The notes beneath the pieces were generated by a model. The model made no database searches and was not told where the DNA came from. It saw nothing but the letters and a program-made list of their open reading frames with translations. From Flavobacteriales bacterium (GTDB lineage Bacteria; Bacteroidota; Bacteroidia; Flavobacteriales_C; GCA-002722245), in assembly GCA_002722245.1 (NCBI GenBank), contig PBLA01000026.1, positions 1 through 64,000 on the forward strand: a DNA stretch of 64,000 nucleotides, read 5' to 3'. Positions within the stretch are counted from its first letter, which is position 1. Each line of letters starts with the position of its first letter. Shown piece after piece: positions 8,501 to 16,580 of the stretch. Both the position numbers and the translations under genes were made by a program.

Positions 8501-10080
8501 CGTTGAAGGTTTGGTGTACTAAAGTCTACAGCTCCGTCAAAGTCAAAAACCAAATTATCATCATTCACACTTAATTTACCACTAAAAACTTCATCTTTAA
8601 CTAAACCATCCATGTTGATGTTACTGTATGAATATCCTCTGTAGTCTATTCGTGGAATTTCTCCTGAAAAAATCAAACGGTTATTTTCGAATTGGGCAAG
8701 AGCATCAAGTGCTCCGTTCATGGAAAGTAATCCAAAATTACTGTTGCCAATTGTTTTTCCTAAATCGAATTTGTCGGTGATAATTTTTCCAACAATTTTT
8801 GTTTCATCTTCTACCGAATCGCGTGTAAAGAACACATCAGATTTAATAATTCCAGCACTTGTTTTAACTATACCTGTTGCTTCAAAGTTTGAGGTTGGCC
8901 CATTAAAATCACCTTCAAATTCAATTTCCCCTACGTTTTTCATCCAATTGGGCGTTTTAATGGTTTTACCTAATTTAAAAGGCGGAAGTGGGATGTTTTT
9001 AATATCCTCCTCAAAGGTGATAAGATGGGATATCTTTGCATTAATTATAGGGTTTTTCAATACTCCTAAACCATTAAATTTGATTTCACCTTCGAATGAA
9101 GTCATATCACCGTAGTTGAACTTAAGGTTTTTTGCAGAGAGCGTACTTATTGTACCATTTATATCACCCTGGAATTTAATGGATTGATTTAGGTCTTTAA
9201 CGGCATCAATGAAATAGGCCACATCGTTAGAATGAACAATTGTTTCATCAAAAGAAGTTTTTAAATAGACAAGTTCTACAAAGTTGGTGAAATCGTCGAA
9301 GTTTTTGTATTCAAAACTGATGTCTCCATTAATGTCCGTTTCGTTTGTTTCAAATTCAAAATATTTTAGAAGTAAATTTTTTTCATCCATCATTAGTTGC
9401 CCAGACATACCTAAAACTTCAAAACCAGAACACTCCTTAAATGAGAGTAAATCAATATTGATGTTCATTAAATCTTCTTTAAAGATGAAGTCATCAGCAT
9501 CCATGTTTAATCCTGTAAGGAGCATGTGATTAAAGTCAACTTTATGAAAAATGATGCTATCATTTTCATTCCACAATCTAAACTTTAAGTTTTCAAAACC
9601 GATGTCTTCAATGTAGCATTTTGGTTTTACCTTTTTATTAGAGGAATCGAGAGAAGATAATTTGTTTAAAAACAGTTCAAGATTGCTCTGTTCCTCTTCA
9701 AAATAGGTTGTTATATTAATGTATGTATCATTTAATTCAAGAAGATCGAGATTGAATTGATATTTTTCCAAATCGTACTCGTCAATTTCAAAATAAAAAT
9801 CGCTCGAGTATAAGAGGGTGTCTCTATGGTGGTCTAAAACGAGTAAGTCTCTTAGTACAAATGTGTCAAATGGCTGAAAATCAACCTCTCCAATTATAAT
9901 TTCTGTTCCTGTTTTTTTTGAAAGTTGATCTCCTAATTTTTGTGTTATATAGGTTTGTACCCAACTACTTTTAAAAATAATATAAGCTAAGAGGGTTATT
10001 AAAAGGAGGAATGATAGGCTCCATTTAAAGAACTTTCGACTATATCGTTTAAATCTAATATATCGAGTTTTCCACTTCAT
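5554..10080 (-). CDS. tamB: TamB-like inner membrane/periplasmic protein (AsmA/DUF490 family)
   Basis: About 1508 residues. A basic cytoplasmic N-terminus is followed by one membrane helix (WSLSFLLLITLLAYIIF) and SSWVQTYITQKLGDQLSKKTGTEIIIGEVDF, the typical TamB/AsmA start. The long middle is repetitive beta-rich sequence, expected to form an extended groove across the periplasm. The C-terminal DUF490 region contains GITLPNGTPEEKNFLTERIF and ends in a Lys-rich tail. TamB-type proteins are linked to outer-membrane protein assembly and bulk phospholipid transport. No TamA/BamA partner is adjacent. The ORF track start at 10089 is a GTG; ATG 10080 (MKWKTRYIR) is preferred. Confidence 0.88.
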   Translation of the reverse strand: MKWKTRYIRFKRYSRKFFKWSLSFLLLITLLAYIIFKSSWVQTYITQKLGDQLSKKTGTEIIIGEVDFQPFDTFVLRDLLVLDHHRDTLLYSSDFYFEIDEYDLEKYQFNLDLLELNDTYINITTYFEEEQSNLELFLNKLSSLDSSNKKVKPKCYIEDIGFENLKFRLWNENDSIIFHKVDFNHMLLTGLNMDADDFIFKEDLMNINIDLLSFKECSGFEVLGMSGQLMMDEKNLLLKYFEFETNETDINGDISFEYKNFDDFTNFVELVYLKTSFDETIVHSNDVAYFIDAVKDLNQSIKFQGDINGTISTLSAKNLKFNYGDMTSFEGEIKFNGLGVLKNPIINAKISHLITFEEDIKNIPLPPFKLGKTIKTPNWMKNVGEIEFEGDFNGPTSNFEATGIVKTSAGIIKSDVFFTRDSVEDETKIVGKIITDKFDLGKTIGNSNFGLLSMNGALDALAQFENNRLIFSGEIPRIDYRGYSYSNINMDGLVKDEVFSGKLSVNDDNLVFDFDGAVDFSTPNLQRYDFEAELRKANIVKINWSQRDSSTQLKGKLSVNLVGNEFEDLDGELKLKDILWREHGKTYNVDSFHLTSVKEKTRELIVLNSDLIHGKIEGNYNLGEIYPTIINVFSNGIPSLVKTVELENFKGGNNFNVMFKLFNYEIINKLFTPELNFANNTRLSGRFNDNNKSFTLQVASDSIQINQRKINGIKLFTNNSGETLNLNGKASYIQVVNQVGIENFSIKSSVDSNMIDFQIGYNNSNSSPTFGNIKGNLNLNNLDTIKLGIGTSKIVYRDALWKVDTTAFAEISSNYINVQNLNFNSSDQFFNIHGIASENSEDHIDFTMNNFQMSGVQYFWNYLNLDITGRATGSLRLNGAFDDQLFTSNLEVNQMTLNTQELGKVLLSTHFLQSDGTINVDLTVNGTSKTNPLKNLVLKGKYFPYEGDRLEMSANLKNTQLKFLEKYFDGVLSKFNGGKTSGKLEIKGTVGHPELYGSLKVDQLEFSIDYLNVTESVNGQKLNFNKDFIIFSDFELSNRTHPKSKAKINGYVNLNGFNSISYQMDSIFLEEFFCLNTNINTNSTYHGKAYVNGLMQLHGDESSHFIGGRVSTTASTRIDYKTDKNGKKSPVRVPVVTSLELPLDDNEDLEISEFVSFVNLNDTSIKRNKKEEEFDFSHLDMDFNFEINPEAKVKIIFDPTVGDEINTKGQGNIGMRINTNGKFNMYGEYAVTEGNYFFTLQNIISKRFLVKPGSKISWDGNPLDAKIAMNTYYKSRANLMDLVDSNQVAADFDNLTRQFDNRISVYSNIGLYGSLWKPDLKIGITLPNGTPEEKNFLTERIFGEDEINRQAFSLILTSRFLPPTNGVESIVSDRSAGLNNGMQFVEGQINNALSGLLHPNLDLGLDYNDVQNSGTEENLTKDELRLLAGFQYKNLSFRTDYDINNQVGDIEAEFRITAALKAKAYHKSINDITAVNNQTTTTTYGLGAAYQKSFDSFKDLFKATKKKK

Positions 10081-10151
10081 AAATTCCACTACGAATTTAA
10101 CGCATATCGTATGGTGTAAAATAAGGAATATTTACTTTTATTTACTACATC

Positions 10152-10182
10152 TTGAAAATTACCACTATAAACCATATATTTG
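10152..10182 (+). promoter_or_regulatory. Predicted promoter of bshB1
   Basis: TTG at 10152-10154 and TATATTTG at 10175-10182 with 20 bp between, an exact fit to the Bacteroidota pattern. Predicted leader about 12 bases. Confidence 0.55.
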
Positions 10183-10198
10183 TTGCAACAAATTTATT

Positions 10199-10918
10199 AT
10201 GAAAGTAGATATTTTAGCATTTGCAGCCCATCCCGACGATATTGAAATAAGTTGTGGAGGAACTATACTCAAACATATACAAATGGGGTATAAGGTTGCT
10301 ATTGTTGATTTAACTCAAGGTGAATTAGGGACTAGAGGGTCTGCTCAAACTAGGAAAAAAGAATCCAATGAAGCGGCTAAAATTCTAGGCTTAGCCGCAC
10401 GTGAAAATCTAAAAATGAAAGATGGTTTTTTTGATGGTTCCGAGGAAAATAAAAAAAAGATCATTCAAGCAATACGTTTTTATCAGCCCGAGCTAGTACT
10501 TGCAAATTCAATTACTGATCGCCATCCTGATCATGGCAGAGCAAGTAAATTGGTGAGTGACTGTTGTTTTTTATCTGGACTTTCTAAAATTAAGACGAAA
10601 AGTGGAGATCGAAATCAACATGCATGGAGACCTAAAGCCATTTACCATTATATACAGGATTATTACATTAAACCTGATATTATAGTTGATATAACAGGTT
10701 TTATGGATTTGAAAATCAAATCAATAGCTTCATTTAAATCTCAATTCTATAATCCTTTAAGCAAAGAACCTGAAACTCCAATTAGTGACAAGCATTTTTT
10801 CGATTTTATAGAGGGTAGAGCGCGACAGTTTGGGCGCTTAATTCAAACAGAATTTGCAGAAGGATTTACAGTTGAAGTTCCAATTAAAGTGGATGATTTA
10901 TCTAAATTAAACGCTTAA
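10199..10918 (+). CDS. bshB1: N-acetylglucosaminyl-L-malate deacetylase (bacillithiol biosynthesis)
   Basis: A 239-residue LmbE/PIG-L family metal-dependent deacetylase. The zinc site is seen in AAHPDDIEISCGG at the N-terminus, with TDRHPDHGRAS later supplying the third ligand. The segment DLTQGELGTRGSAQTRKKE is typical of the BshB1 branch. It removes the acetyl group from GlcNAc-malate, the second step toward bacillithiol, the low-molecular-weight thiol used by many Flavobacteriia. bshA and bshC are not in this window. A methyltransferase gene follows on the same strand after about 100 bases. Confidence 0.93.
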   Translation: MKVDILAFAAHPDDIEISCGGTILKHIQMGYKVAIVDLTQGELGTRGSAQTRKKESNEAAKILGLAARENLKMKDGFFDGSEENKKKIIQAIRFYQPELVLANSITDRHPDHGRASKLVSDCCFLSGLSKIKTKSGDRNQHAWRPKAIYHYIQDYYIKPDIIVDITGFMDLKIKSIASFKSQFYNPLSKEPETPISDKHFFDFIEGRARQFGRLIQTEFAEGFTVEVPIKVDDLSKLNA

Positions 10919-11017
10919 AGCTCCTCAATCAATTATTTTCTTTTGATCTTTTTGATGTTTTTGGCGACATTACTGATGTGTTCAAACATAAAGGGAAAAG
11001 TTATTTCACTGTGCCTT

Positions 11018-11674
11018 ATGAAAAAAAGGAAAAAGCCATGGCCCACTTTAGATGTCATGAAGCAAATATATAAAGAGAACTTATGGGGGGAGAGTAAAGA
11101 GGAAGATGATTTTTATTCGGGAGATGGCTCTCATAATACAGTTTTTGTGACCCCATATATTAATTCGGTAGTATCTTTTTTAGAATCATCGGAGGAAAAA
11201 CTAGTTGTATGTGATTTAGGTTGTGGCGATTTTAATATTGGAGCACTTTTGTATCCTCATTGCTACAAGTACATAGGCGTTGATATTGTACCTGAATTGA
11301 TCGAGAGGAATCGCTTTAAATATCCACAAATAGATTTCCATTGTTTAGACATAAGTAGCGAAGCTCTTCCAAAGGCAGATGTTGCAATTGTTCGTCAAGT
11401 TCTTCAGCATTTATCTAATATAGAAATTGCCCGTATAGCAATTAAGCTATTAAATTATAAGTACATTATTATCACCGAACATGTTCCTGATGAACCTTAT
11501 GTCGCAAATAAGGATATTATTTCGGGTAGGGGAATACGATTGAAATTAAAAAGTGGTGTTGATCTTACTAAACCTCCTTTTTGTTTATCGTTTCTCAAAA
11601 AGAAAGAGCTACTATCTATTCCCGATAATCAATGGAAAGGAGTTATTAAAACTACATTAATTCAAACGGTGTAA
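11018..11674 (+). CDS. Class I SAM-dependent methyltransferase, substrate unknown
   Basis: A 218-residue protein with motif I (VVCDLGCGDFNIG, about residues 63-75), the acidic residue ending strand beta2 (IGVDIVPELIE), and the post-motif block ADVAIVRQVLQHLSN. It contains no targeting or additional domain. The ORF track start at 10943 adds a hydrophobic stretch without coding character; MKKRKKPWPTLDVMKQIY at 11018 looks like the true start. Its 3' end overlaps the convergent wbqC-like gene by 23 bases. The substrate cannot be told from sequence; surface polysaccharide or small-molecule methylation are both possible. Confidence 0.75.
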   Translation: MKKRKKPWPTLDVMKQIYKENLWGESKEEDDFYSGDGSHNTVFVTPYINSVVSFLESSEEKLVVCDLGCGDFNIGALLYPHCYKYIGVDIVPELIERNRFKYPQIDFHCLDISSEALPKADVAIVRQVLQHLSNIEIARIAIKLLNYKYIIITEHVPDEPYVANKDIISGRGIRLKLKSGVDLTKPPFCLSFLKKKELLSIPDNQWKGVIKTTLIQTV

Positions 11675-12275
11675 TAGGAATGTTTTTAAGATAGAGTAAG
11701 GCGGATGGACCTTCATTAAAAAGTAAGTCTAAAACACTTAAATTAGAATGGAATCCATGTTTTTCCTCAAAAACTTGAATGTATCGAGGTAAGTTCAGAG
11801 TAGTTTCTTTTTTTGGATGAATAGAACATCTTAAATCGTTTTTTTTATAGGGCGAAAACTCGGAATTAAATTCAGTAGTGCAATCGATCTGCAGGCATTG
11901 TTTTAGTACCGAATTTGTTTGGGTGTTCAAATCTATTAAGTATTTAAACTGTCTAAAGAAAACAGGTAATAGAATTTCTTCATAGTATTCAAAAAATGGA
12001 GAGTTTTGGTAAGCTGACTGGATCGTTTTCCAATGTCTCGCTTGCCAATTTTCAGTATAAGAAATTTTAATATCCTCCATAGCCGTTTTCTCGCGACTTT
12101 TTAGCACGAGCGGTACCGTTAATCTCAATAGACCATTTGCGCCATAAACAATACAGCGGTTCCGATAACTTTGTTTTACAAAGTGTTCTTTCACCTCGTA
12201 CAACACATGACTGTTTTGTGCGAGATAAGCGTATTCTTCAATAGGTCCAAAATAGGAGAGAGGAAGTAAATGCAT
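11652..12275 (-). CDS. WbqC-like family protein
   Basis: A 207-residue protein with WbqC-like family features: an N-terminal LPLSYFGPIEEYAYL segment, then SYRNRCIVYGANGLLRLTVPL and NWQARHWKTIQSAYQNSPFFEYY. The family includes proteins encoded in O-antigen clusters, but its reaction is not established. In Flavobacteriia a WbqC-like gene commonly follows lepB, as here. The ATG overlaps the lepB stop by one base (TAATG), indicating translational coupling and one operon. Its last 23 bases overlap the convergent methyltransferase gene. Confidence 0.85.
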   Translation of the reverse strand: MHLLPLSYFGPIEEYAYLAQNSHVLYEVKEHFVKQSYRNRCIVYGANGLLRLTVPLVLKSREKTAMEDIKISYTENWQARHWKTIQSAYQNSPFFEYYEEILLPVFFRQFKYLIDLNTQTNSVLKQCLQIDCTTEFNSEFSPYKKNDLRCSIHPKKETTLNLPRYIQVFEEKHGFHSNLSVLDLLFNEGPSALLYLKNIPITPFELM

Positions 12276-14224
12276 TAATCTTCAAGTTCTTTTTTTGCTA
12301 CTTTTCTTCTCTTCCACCACTTATTAGCAAAATAAAGAAGAGTTCCACCAATAAGGAATTCCCACACAAACGATCGAGATATTCCATCTGCAGAAACAAA
12401 AGAACATAGCCTGTGCCAACGAATATTCATAGGGAAACTACCTTCGTCCGGATCCGTACTAAGCCACACAAAAACCGCTTTACCAACAACATGATCATAA
12501 GGGACAAAGCCCCATGCTCGTGAATCTCCAGAATTATGTCGATTATCTCCCATCATAAAGTAATAATCTTGATCAAATGTGTATTCAGTTGACAGAATAC
12601 CATTTAATAAACACGGGTAGGTGGAAGAGGATTTTAGCTCATCGAGTGCTTTTTGAACATTAACATTGTTGTTCAACGTCCATTCTTTGTTGTACTTATC
12701 AATGATGCTAAATGTGTTATCAAGTTCATTTTTATTTTCATTGTTTAAATAATTCTGAAAAATTTGTTCAAATTCTCTCTTTGCCTTCAAATCTGAACCT
12801 CCTAATTTTGAATTAACATAGGCTGAGATATGGTAGTAGTCCGACCATCTACTCATTTCTTTGGATACCTTTGTGTTTGAATGTGCGCTTTTTATTTTGT
12901 TGGCCAATGAATGATACTCGTACCAAGATGCTTTCCTTAGTTTTAAGTTGTTCAGATTTTTAAGAAAATTATAATCGGTCAACAATTTTTCAATAGAGAT
13001 AACCTTATTTTTTTCATAATAATCGAAAACTCTTTTATATATGGTGTAATTTGATTTATTAAGTTCAATTTTATCTCCTTTTTGTGGAATATGTATCGGG
13101 CCATAGAAGTCTCTTGTCCAATGCTGACTTTTATTTATTCCTCTTCCAAATTCGGATGGAAAAACATTACTTCCTCCCGGGTAATAGGGCTTGCTAGGGT
13201 CTGTTTTTCCTTCAATAATTGATGAGCTTATCCAGGATTGTTTTTGGAGGTCTAAAAATACATTTTCATTTGCATAAACTATGCAATCGTGAGGAAGATT
13301 AGCAGCTGCTTGTAAATTACATCCGCATTCAGCTTCGTTTAAGTCATTTTCATGAATCCATCTGTAGAATGCTCTTTCGTCACGAACATTAAAATTATAA
13401 GACATTTGACCTGTTGGACTGAAGGTAAGTGCATCTCCATTCACAATAAGAATACCATCGGTTACTTTTAAATTATCACCAGGGATACCCACGCATCTTT
13501 TAATATAATGCTCTCTTTTATCGGATGGGCGATAATCTTCAATAGGATAATTGAAAACAACAATATCGTTTCTTTTAATGTCTTGAAATGCAGGGAATCT
13601 AAAGGAAGGGAGTTCTATCCAATCTAAATATGCCGGAACCTCCAGAACTGGCATAGAATGATGCATGAAGGGAAAAGCTAATGGTGTTTTAGGTGTTTTC
13701 GCACCGTAATGCATTTTAGATACAAACAAAAAATCACCCCTTAAAAGAGTTCCTTCCATTGAGGACGTAGGGATTTGGAACGCTTCAATGGTAAATGTTC
13801 GGATAATTGATGCGGCAATAACTGCAAAGAAAATAGCTTCACTCCATTCTCTGATCTTTGATTTTTTTTGTTCTGGGTCAGAGTAATCTACTGGACCAAC
13901 GTATTCAATTTTTTTCGTTAAAGCGATATAGGGTAAAACGATATAACCCAAAATTGATGCGAGGACGTGTTCAACCACATTTCTTCTTCCAAAGGAATTT
14001 AGTAAATCAACGATCATACCAATACCAAGAACAAGATTAACTACAGGAATAAAGGTAAGTATAAGCCACCATTTTGGTTTCTTTATTAAATCCAACCATA
14101 AAATCGTAGAGTATATTGGTATAAACGCTTTCCAAGGAGCTGTGCCTGCTTTATTAAAAAAAAGCCCTAATCCAATACGGATACCAAGCCACATTAAAAT
14201 AAGTAGAATAGTTGTAGATTCCAT
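12275..14224 (-). CDS. lepB: Signal peptidase I, long Bacteroidota form
   Basis: A 649-residue protein, about twice the E. coli enzyme. The N-terminal 110 residues form a multi-helix membrane domain. After an SPase I transmembrane helix, the Ser nucleophile lies in IPTSSMEGTLLRGD (near 155) and the Lys general base in HYIKRCVGIPGD (near 240). Box E is MMGDNRHNSGDSRAWGFVP (near 570). A roughly 300-residue insertion separates the Lys box from box E, with a Cys pair (ECGC) and charged helices; insertions here are usual in this phylum but this one is large. A C-terminal membrane helix and a basic tail follow. It cleaves signal peptides at the periplasmic face. Confidence 0.94.
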   Translation of the reverse strand: MESTTILLILMWLGIRIGLGLFFNKAGTAPWKAFIPIYSTILWLDLIKKPKWWLILTFIPVVNLVLGIGMIVDLLNSFGRRNVVEHVLASILGYIVLPYIALTKKIEYVGPVDYSDPEQKKSKIREWSEAIFFAVIAASIIRTFTIEAFQIPTSSMEGTLLRGDFLFVSKMHYGAKTPKTPLAFPFMHHSMPVLEVPAYLDWIELPSFRFPAFQDIKRNDIVVFNYPIEDYRPSDKREHYIKRCVGIPGDNLKVTDGILIVNGDALTFSPTGQMSYNFNVRDERAFYRWIHENDLNEAECGCNLQAAANLPHDCIVYANENVFLDLQKQSWISSSIIEGKTDPSKPYYPGGSNVFPSEFGRGINKSQHWTRDFYGPIHIPQKGDKIELNKSNYTIYKRVFDYYEKNKVISIEKLLTDYNFLKNLNNLKLRKASWYEYHSLANKIKSAHSNTKVSKEMSRWSDYYHISAYVNSKLGGSDLKAKREFEQIFQNYLNNENKNELDNTFSIIDKYNKEWTLNNNVNVQKALDELKSSSTYPCLLNGILSTEYTFDQDYYFMMGDNRHNSGDSRAWGFVPYDHVVGKAVFVWLSTDPDEGSFPMNIRWHRLCSFVSADGISRSFVWEFLIGGTLLYFANKWWKRRKVAKKELED

Positions 14225-14227
14225 TGG

Positions 14228-14236
14228 GCAAAACTA
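14228..14236 (-). promoter_or_regulatory. Predicted -7 box of lepB, probably leaderless transcript
   Basis: TAGTTTTGC on the minus strand. Counting five bases after the G puts the +1 at 14224, the A of the lepB ATG, so the mRNA would be leaderless. No clear -33 box is seen. Confidence 0.4.
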
Positions 14237-14340
14237 AAGAATTAATCCTATTTAAGATTATAATACAGATGTAATGCTTACAAATTGATCCCATTGTGTG
14301 CTTACTAAGCGAAGATCATTTGTGAAAATTGAGAATTAAG

Positions 14341-15327
14341 TTAAATAGTTAGTTTTCCATCAAATATCATTTTAGCATAATCCTTGGCAAAATAAGTTAG
14401 GATAACATCCGCACCGGCTCTTTTTATACTCAATAATGCTTCAGGCATTGCTTTTTCGTATTCTAGCCACCCATTTTGACATGCAGCAGTAAGCATAGCA
14501 CATTCTCCACTTACATGATAAGCTGCAATTGGAAGATCTGAGTTTTGTTTGAGCAGTTGAATAATATCCAGATAGTTTAAAGCGGGTTTCACCATTAGGA
14601 AGTCAGCGCCCTCTAATGTATCAAGTTCTGCCTCTCTGAGTGCTTCTGTGGCATTGGCAGGATCCATTTGATAGGTCTTTTTATCTCCTGCTTTTGGTGC
14701 TGAATCCAATGCATCTCTAAAAGGACCATAAAAAGCGCTCGCATATTTTGCTGTATAGCTCATAATTGCAGTGTTTTTGAATCCAGCCTCATCCAGTTCT
14801 TGTCGAATAAAACCAATTCTTCCATCCATCATATCACTTGGGCCAATAATATCAACTCCGGCTTCAGCCTGTGCTATTGCCATTTTGGCTAAAATGGGCA
14901 ATGTCTCATCGTTTAATATTTTACCATCCCTTACAAGACCATCATGTCCATCACTGGAATAAGGGTCCATTGCAACATCACTCATTAAACAGATCTCTGG
15001 AAATTTATCTTTTATCGTTTTGATCGCTTTCAAATAGAAATTAGTGGCATGATAACTATAAGTTGCTGTTGAATTTTTATATTTTTCTTCTACAGCAGGA
15101 AAAAGCACAAAAGACTGGATTCCAAGGTCTACACATTCTTTAATTTCCTCCAATAATAAATCTAAGCTCCACCGATAATTTCCTGGTAGTGACTTTACTT
15201 CCTCTTTTGTGTTTTCACCATCTACAATGAACAAAGGGTAAATTAAATTTGATGGTCGAAGTACTGTTTCTTTTACCATATTTCTCAGGGAATGAGAAGC
15301 TCTGTTTCTTCTGGGTCGTACTAACAT
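14341..15327 (-). CDS. hemB: Delta-aminolevulinic acid dehydratase (porphobilinogen synthase)
   Basis: A 328-residue protein of normal family length. RPRRNR near the start, SYTAKYASAFYGPFRDA (first active-site Lys) and ADFLMVKPALNYLDII (Schiff-base Lys) are clear. DVAMDPYSSDGHDG is the metal-site region, with Asp-type rather than triple-Cys zinc ligands, as in Mg-dependent forms. It condenses two 5-aminolevulinate molecules to porphobilinogen in heme synthesis. It lies 10 bases after the SCO1 gene on the same strand, so the two are probably co-transcribed, joining heme supply with cytochrome oxidase assembly. Confidence 0.97.
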   Translation of the reverse strand: MLVRPRRNRASHSLRNMVKETVLRPSNLIYPLFIVDGENTKEEVKSLPGNYRWSLDLLLEEIKECVDLGIQSFVLFPAVEEKYKNSTATYSYHATNFYLKAIKTIKDKFPEICLMSDVAMDPYSSDGHDGLVRDGKILNDETLPILAKMAIAQAEAGVDIIGPSDMMDGRIGFIRQELDEAGFKNTAIMSYTAKYASAFYGPFRDALDSAPKAGDKKTYQMDPANATEALREAELDTLEGADFLMVKPALNYLDIIQLLKQNSDLPIAAYHVSGECAMLTAACQNGWLEYEKAMPEALLSIKRAGADVILTYFAKDYAKMIFDGKLTI

Positions 15328-15337
15328 ATTTTGAAAT

Positions 15338-15997
15338 TTAGTATTCGTTTTTTAATTTTTCTATATCGAGTTTTAATCGATCGATTTCATCGTAATTTGT
15401 ACCTTCATAAAAACCTCGAATTCTTTTTTCTTTATCGATGAGCACAAAGTTTTCTGTATGAATAAAGTCTTCAGGACCTCCATCACCTGTTGACTCAACA
15501 GCGAAATAGTGTTTTCGGGCAAGCTCATAAATTTGCTTTTTTGATCCTGTTGTAAAATGCCACTTGTCGTGTTTTTCAATACGATACTTTTGGGCAAATT
15601 TATAAAGAGCAGGTACAGAATCGATTTCTGGTGTGACTGAATGCGAAATAAACATAACGTCATCATCATTGATGAAGTGGTTGTAAACTCCCGCCATATT
15701 TCCTGTCATTGCAGGACACATTCCTTCACAAGTTGTAAATATAAAGCTGGCTACATAAATTTTCCCTTTGAAGTTAGCCGGCGTAACCGTTTGTCCAAGT
15801 TGGTTCGTTAAACTAAAATCGCCAATCGTGTGGTTATTGATTACGCCCCTCATAGATTCATCAACAAGTTTAGGGTTAATATCACTTGGGTTATAGATTG
15901 GAAGAGGCTTGTCTGCGTATAAGGTTAAATAAACAATAAAGGCTCCAGTAAAAACTAAAAGAAATAACACTAGAAATCGAACCAGTACTTGCTTCAT
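15338..15997 (-). CDS. SCO1/SenC family copper chaperone
   Basis: A 219-residue protein with an N-terminal membrane anchor (LVRFLVLFLLVFTGAFIVYLTLY) and a thioredoxin-like fold. The copper ligands are present as CEGMC (CxxxC) followed by PAMT, and as the His of DFIHTENFVLID. SCO proteins deliver copper to, or reduce, the CuA site of cytochrome c oxidase subunit II on the periplasmic side. The start MKQVLVRF at 15997 is chosen over the ORF-track ATG nine codons upstream because it lies just before the membrane segment and closer to the promoter-compatible position. Confidence 0.9.
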   Translation of the reverse strand: MKQVLVRFLVLFLLVFTGAFIVYLTLYADKPLPIYNPSDINPKLVDESMRGVINNHTIGDFSLTNQLGQTVTPANFKGKIYVASFIFTTCEGMCPAMTGNMAGVYNHFINDDDVMFISHSVTPEIDSVPALYKFAQKYRIEKHDKWHFTTGSKKQIYELARKHYFAVESTGDGGPEDFIHTENFVLIDKEKRIRGFYEGTNYDEIDRLKLDIEKLKNEY

Positions 15998-16021
15998 AAG
16001 AAAAATTAACGTTTGTTTATA

Positions 16022-16029
16022 CAAAGTTA
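16022..16029 (-). promoter_or_regulatory. Predicted -7 box of the SCO1-hemB operon
   Basis: TAACTTTG on the minus strand. The predicted +1 lies about 20 bases before ATG 15997, and the upstream ATG at 16024 falls inside the box, favouring the shorter protein. Confidence 0.4.
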
Positions 16030-16038
16030 ATGCTCGAA

Positions 16039-16071
16039 TTGGGAATATTAGCTACCGATTATGTATTTTTG
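16039..16071 (+). promoter_or_regulatory. Predicted promoter of the lipoprotein gene at 16081
   Basis: TTG at 16039-16041 and TATTTTTG at 16064-16071 with 22 bp between. It lies back to back with the SCO1 promoter. The predicted +1 (about 16076) is 5 bases before the GTG start. Confidence 0.45.
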
Positions 16072-16080
16072 ATGTGATTT

Positions 16081-16485
16081 GTGATTGTGAGAAACTTGAC
16101 ATACATAAGCTGTTTACTTTCTATGCTACTTTTGGGCTGTGGAAAGTCAGATAAAGAGATGGCTAAGTTTGAAGAATTAATGGGTAAACCATGTAATATA
16201 AAAGTTGTTGTTCACGGAAAAGCTCCCCACGTGAGTTTTAAATTGTTCTCAAAAGCGAAAGAAAAAGCAGTAACTATTTTTAAGGAAGTGAATGTCTTGG
16301 ATGAAAAAAAGGATGAATTTTCTTTCAGTTCCTACTCTGGTGGAAAATTAAGCTGCGAGCTTAAAACAAAAGATTCTTATGGACCAGAGGTAACAATCTC
16401 TTTATTTTTGAATGGAAAGCTTTGGCAAGAGAAAACGGGGCGTTATAATCCAAAGATAAACTGTACCATTCCTTCTCAGTGGTAA
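16081..16485 (+). CDS. Small predicted lipoprotein, function unknown
   Basis: A 134-residue protein with a type II signal peptide: hydrophobic stretch then lipobox LLLGC at about residue 20. No in-frame ATG precedes the signal peptide, so translation probably uses GTG at 16081 or 16087. The mature part is short, Lys-rich and beta-like, with two Cys (PCNIK and SCELK) plus one near the end (NCTIPSQW). I do not recognise a family. It lies between the divergent SCO1 promoter and rpsP and probably forms its own unit. Confidence 0.7.
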   Translation: MIVRNLTYISCLLSMLLLGCGKSDKEMAKFEELMGKPCNIKVVVHGKAPHVSFKLFSKAKEKAVTIFKEVNVLDEKKDEFSFSSYSGGKLSCELKTKDSYGPEVTISLFLNGKLWQEKTGRYNPKINCTIPSQW

Positions 16486-16552
16486 TAATCATACTTTTCT
16501 TTGTTTCTAAGGGAATAATGTTAGATATTTGCATCCTTAAATTATTATAACA

Positions 16553-16566
16553 GGTTACGTGTAACC
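16553..16566 (+). promoter_or_regulatory. Inverted repeat in the rpsP leader
   Basis: GGTTACGTGTAACC, two 6-bp arms with a 2-base spacer, lies 15 bases before the rpsP ATG. A TTG at 16501 and a degenerate GATATTTG near 16531 could be the promoter, which would put the repeat in the mRNA leader as a small hairpin. It may be an autoregulatory element; no proof from sequence. Confidence 0.35.
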
Positions 16567-16580
16567 GAATTTTAAACATT

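Noticed and set aside
8720-9115. 131 aa plus-strand ORF antisense to tamB
   Set aside because: It mirrors the tamB frame and is likely only its reverse-complement shadow.
15373-15669. 98 aa minus-strand ORF within the SCO1 gene
   Set aside because: It overlaps the SCO1 gene in another frame and shows no coding pattern of its own; the SCO1 frame has the copper motifs.
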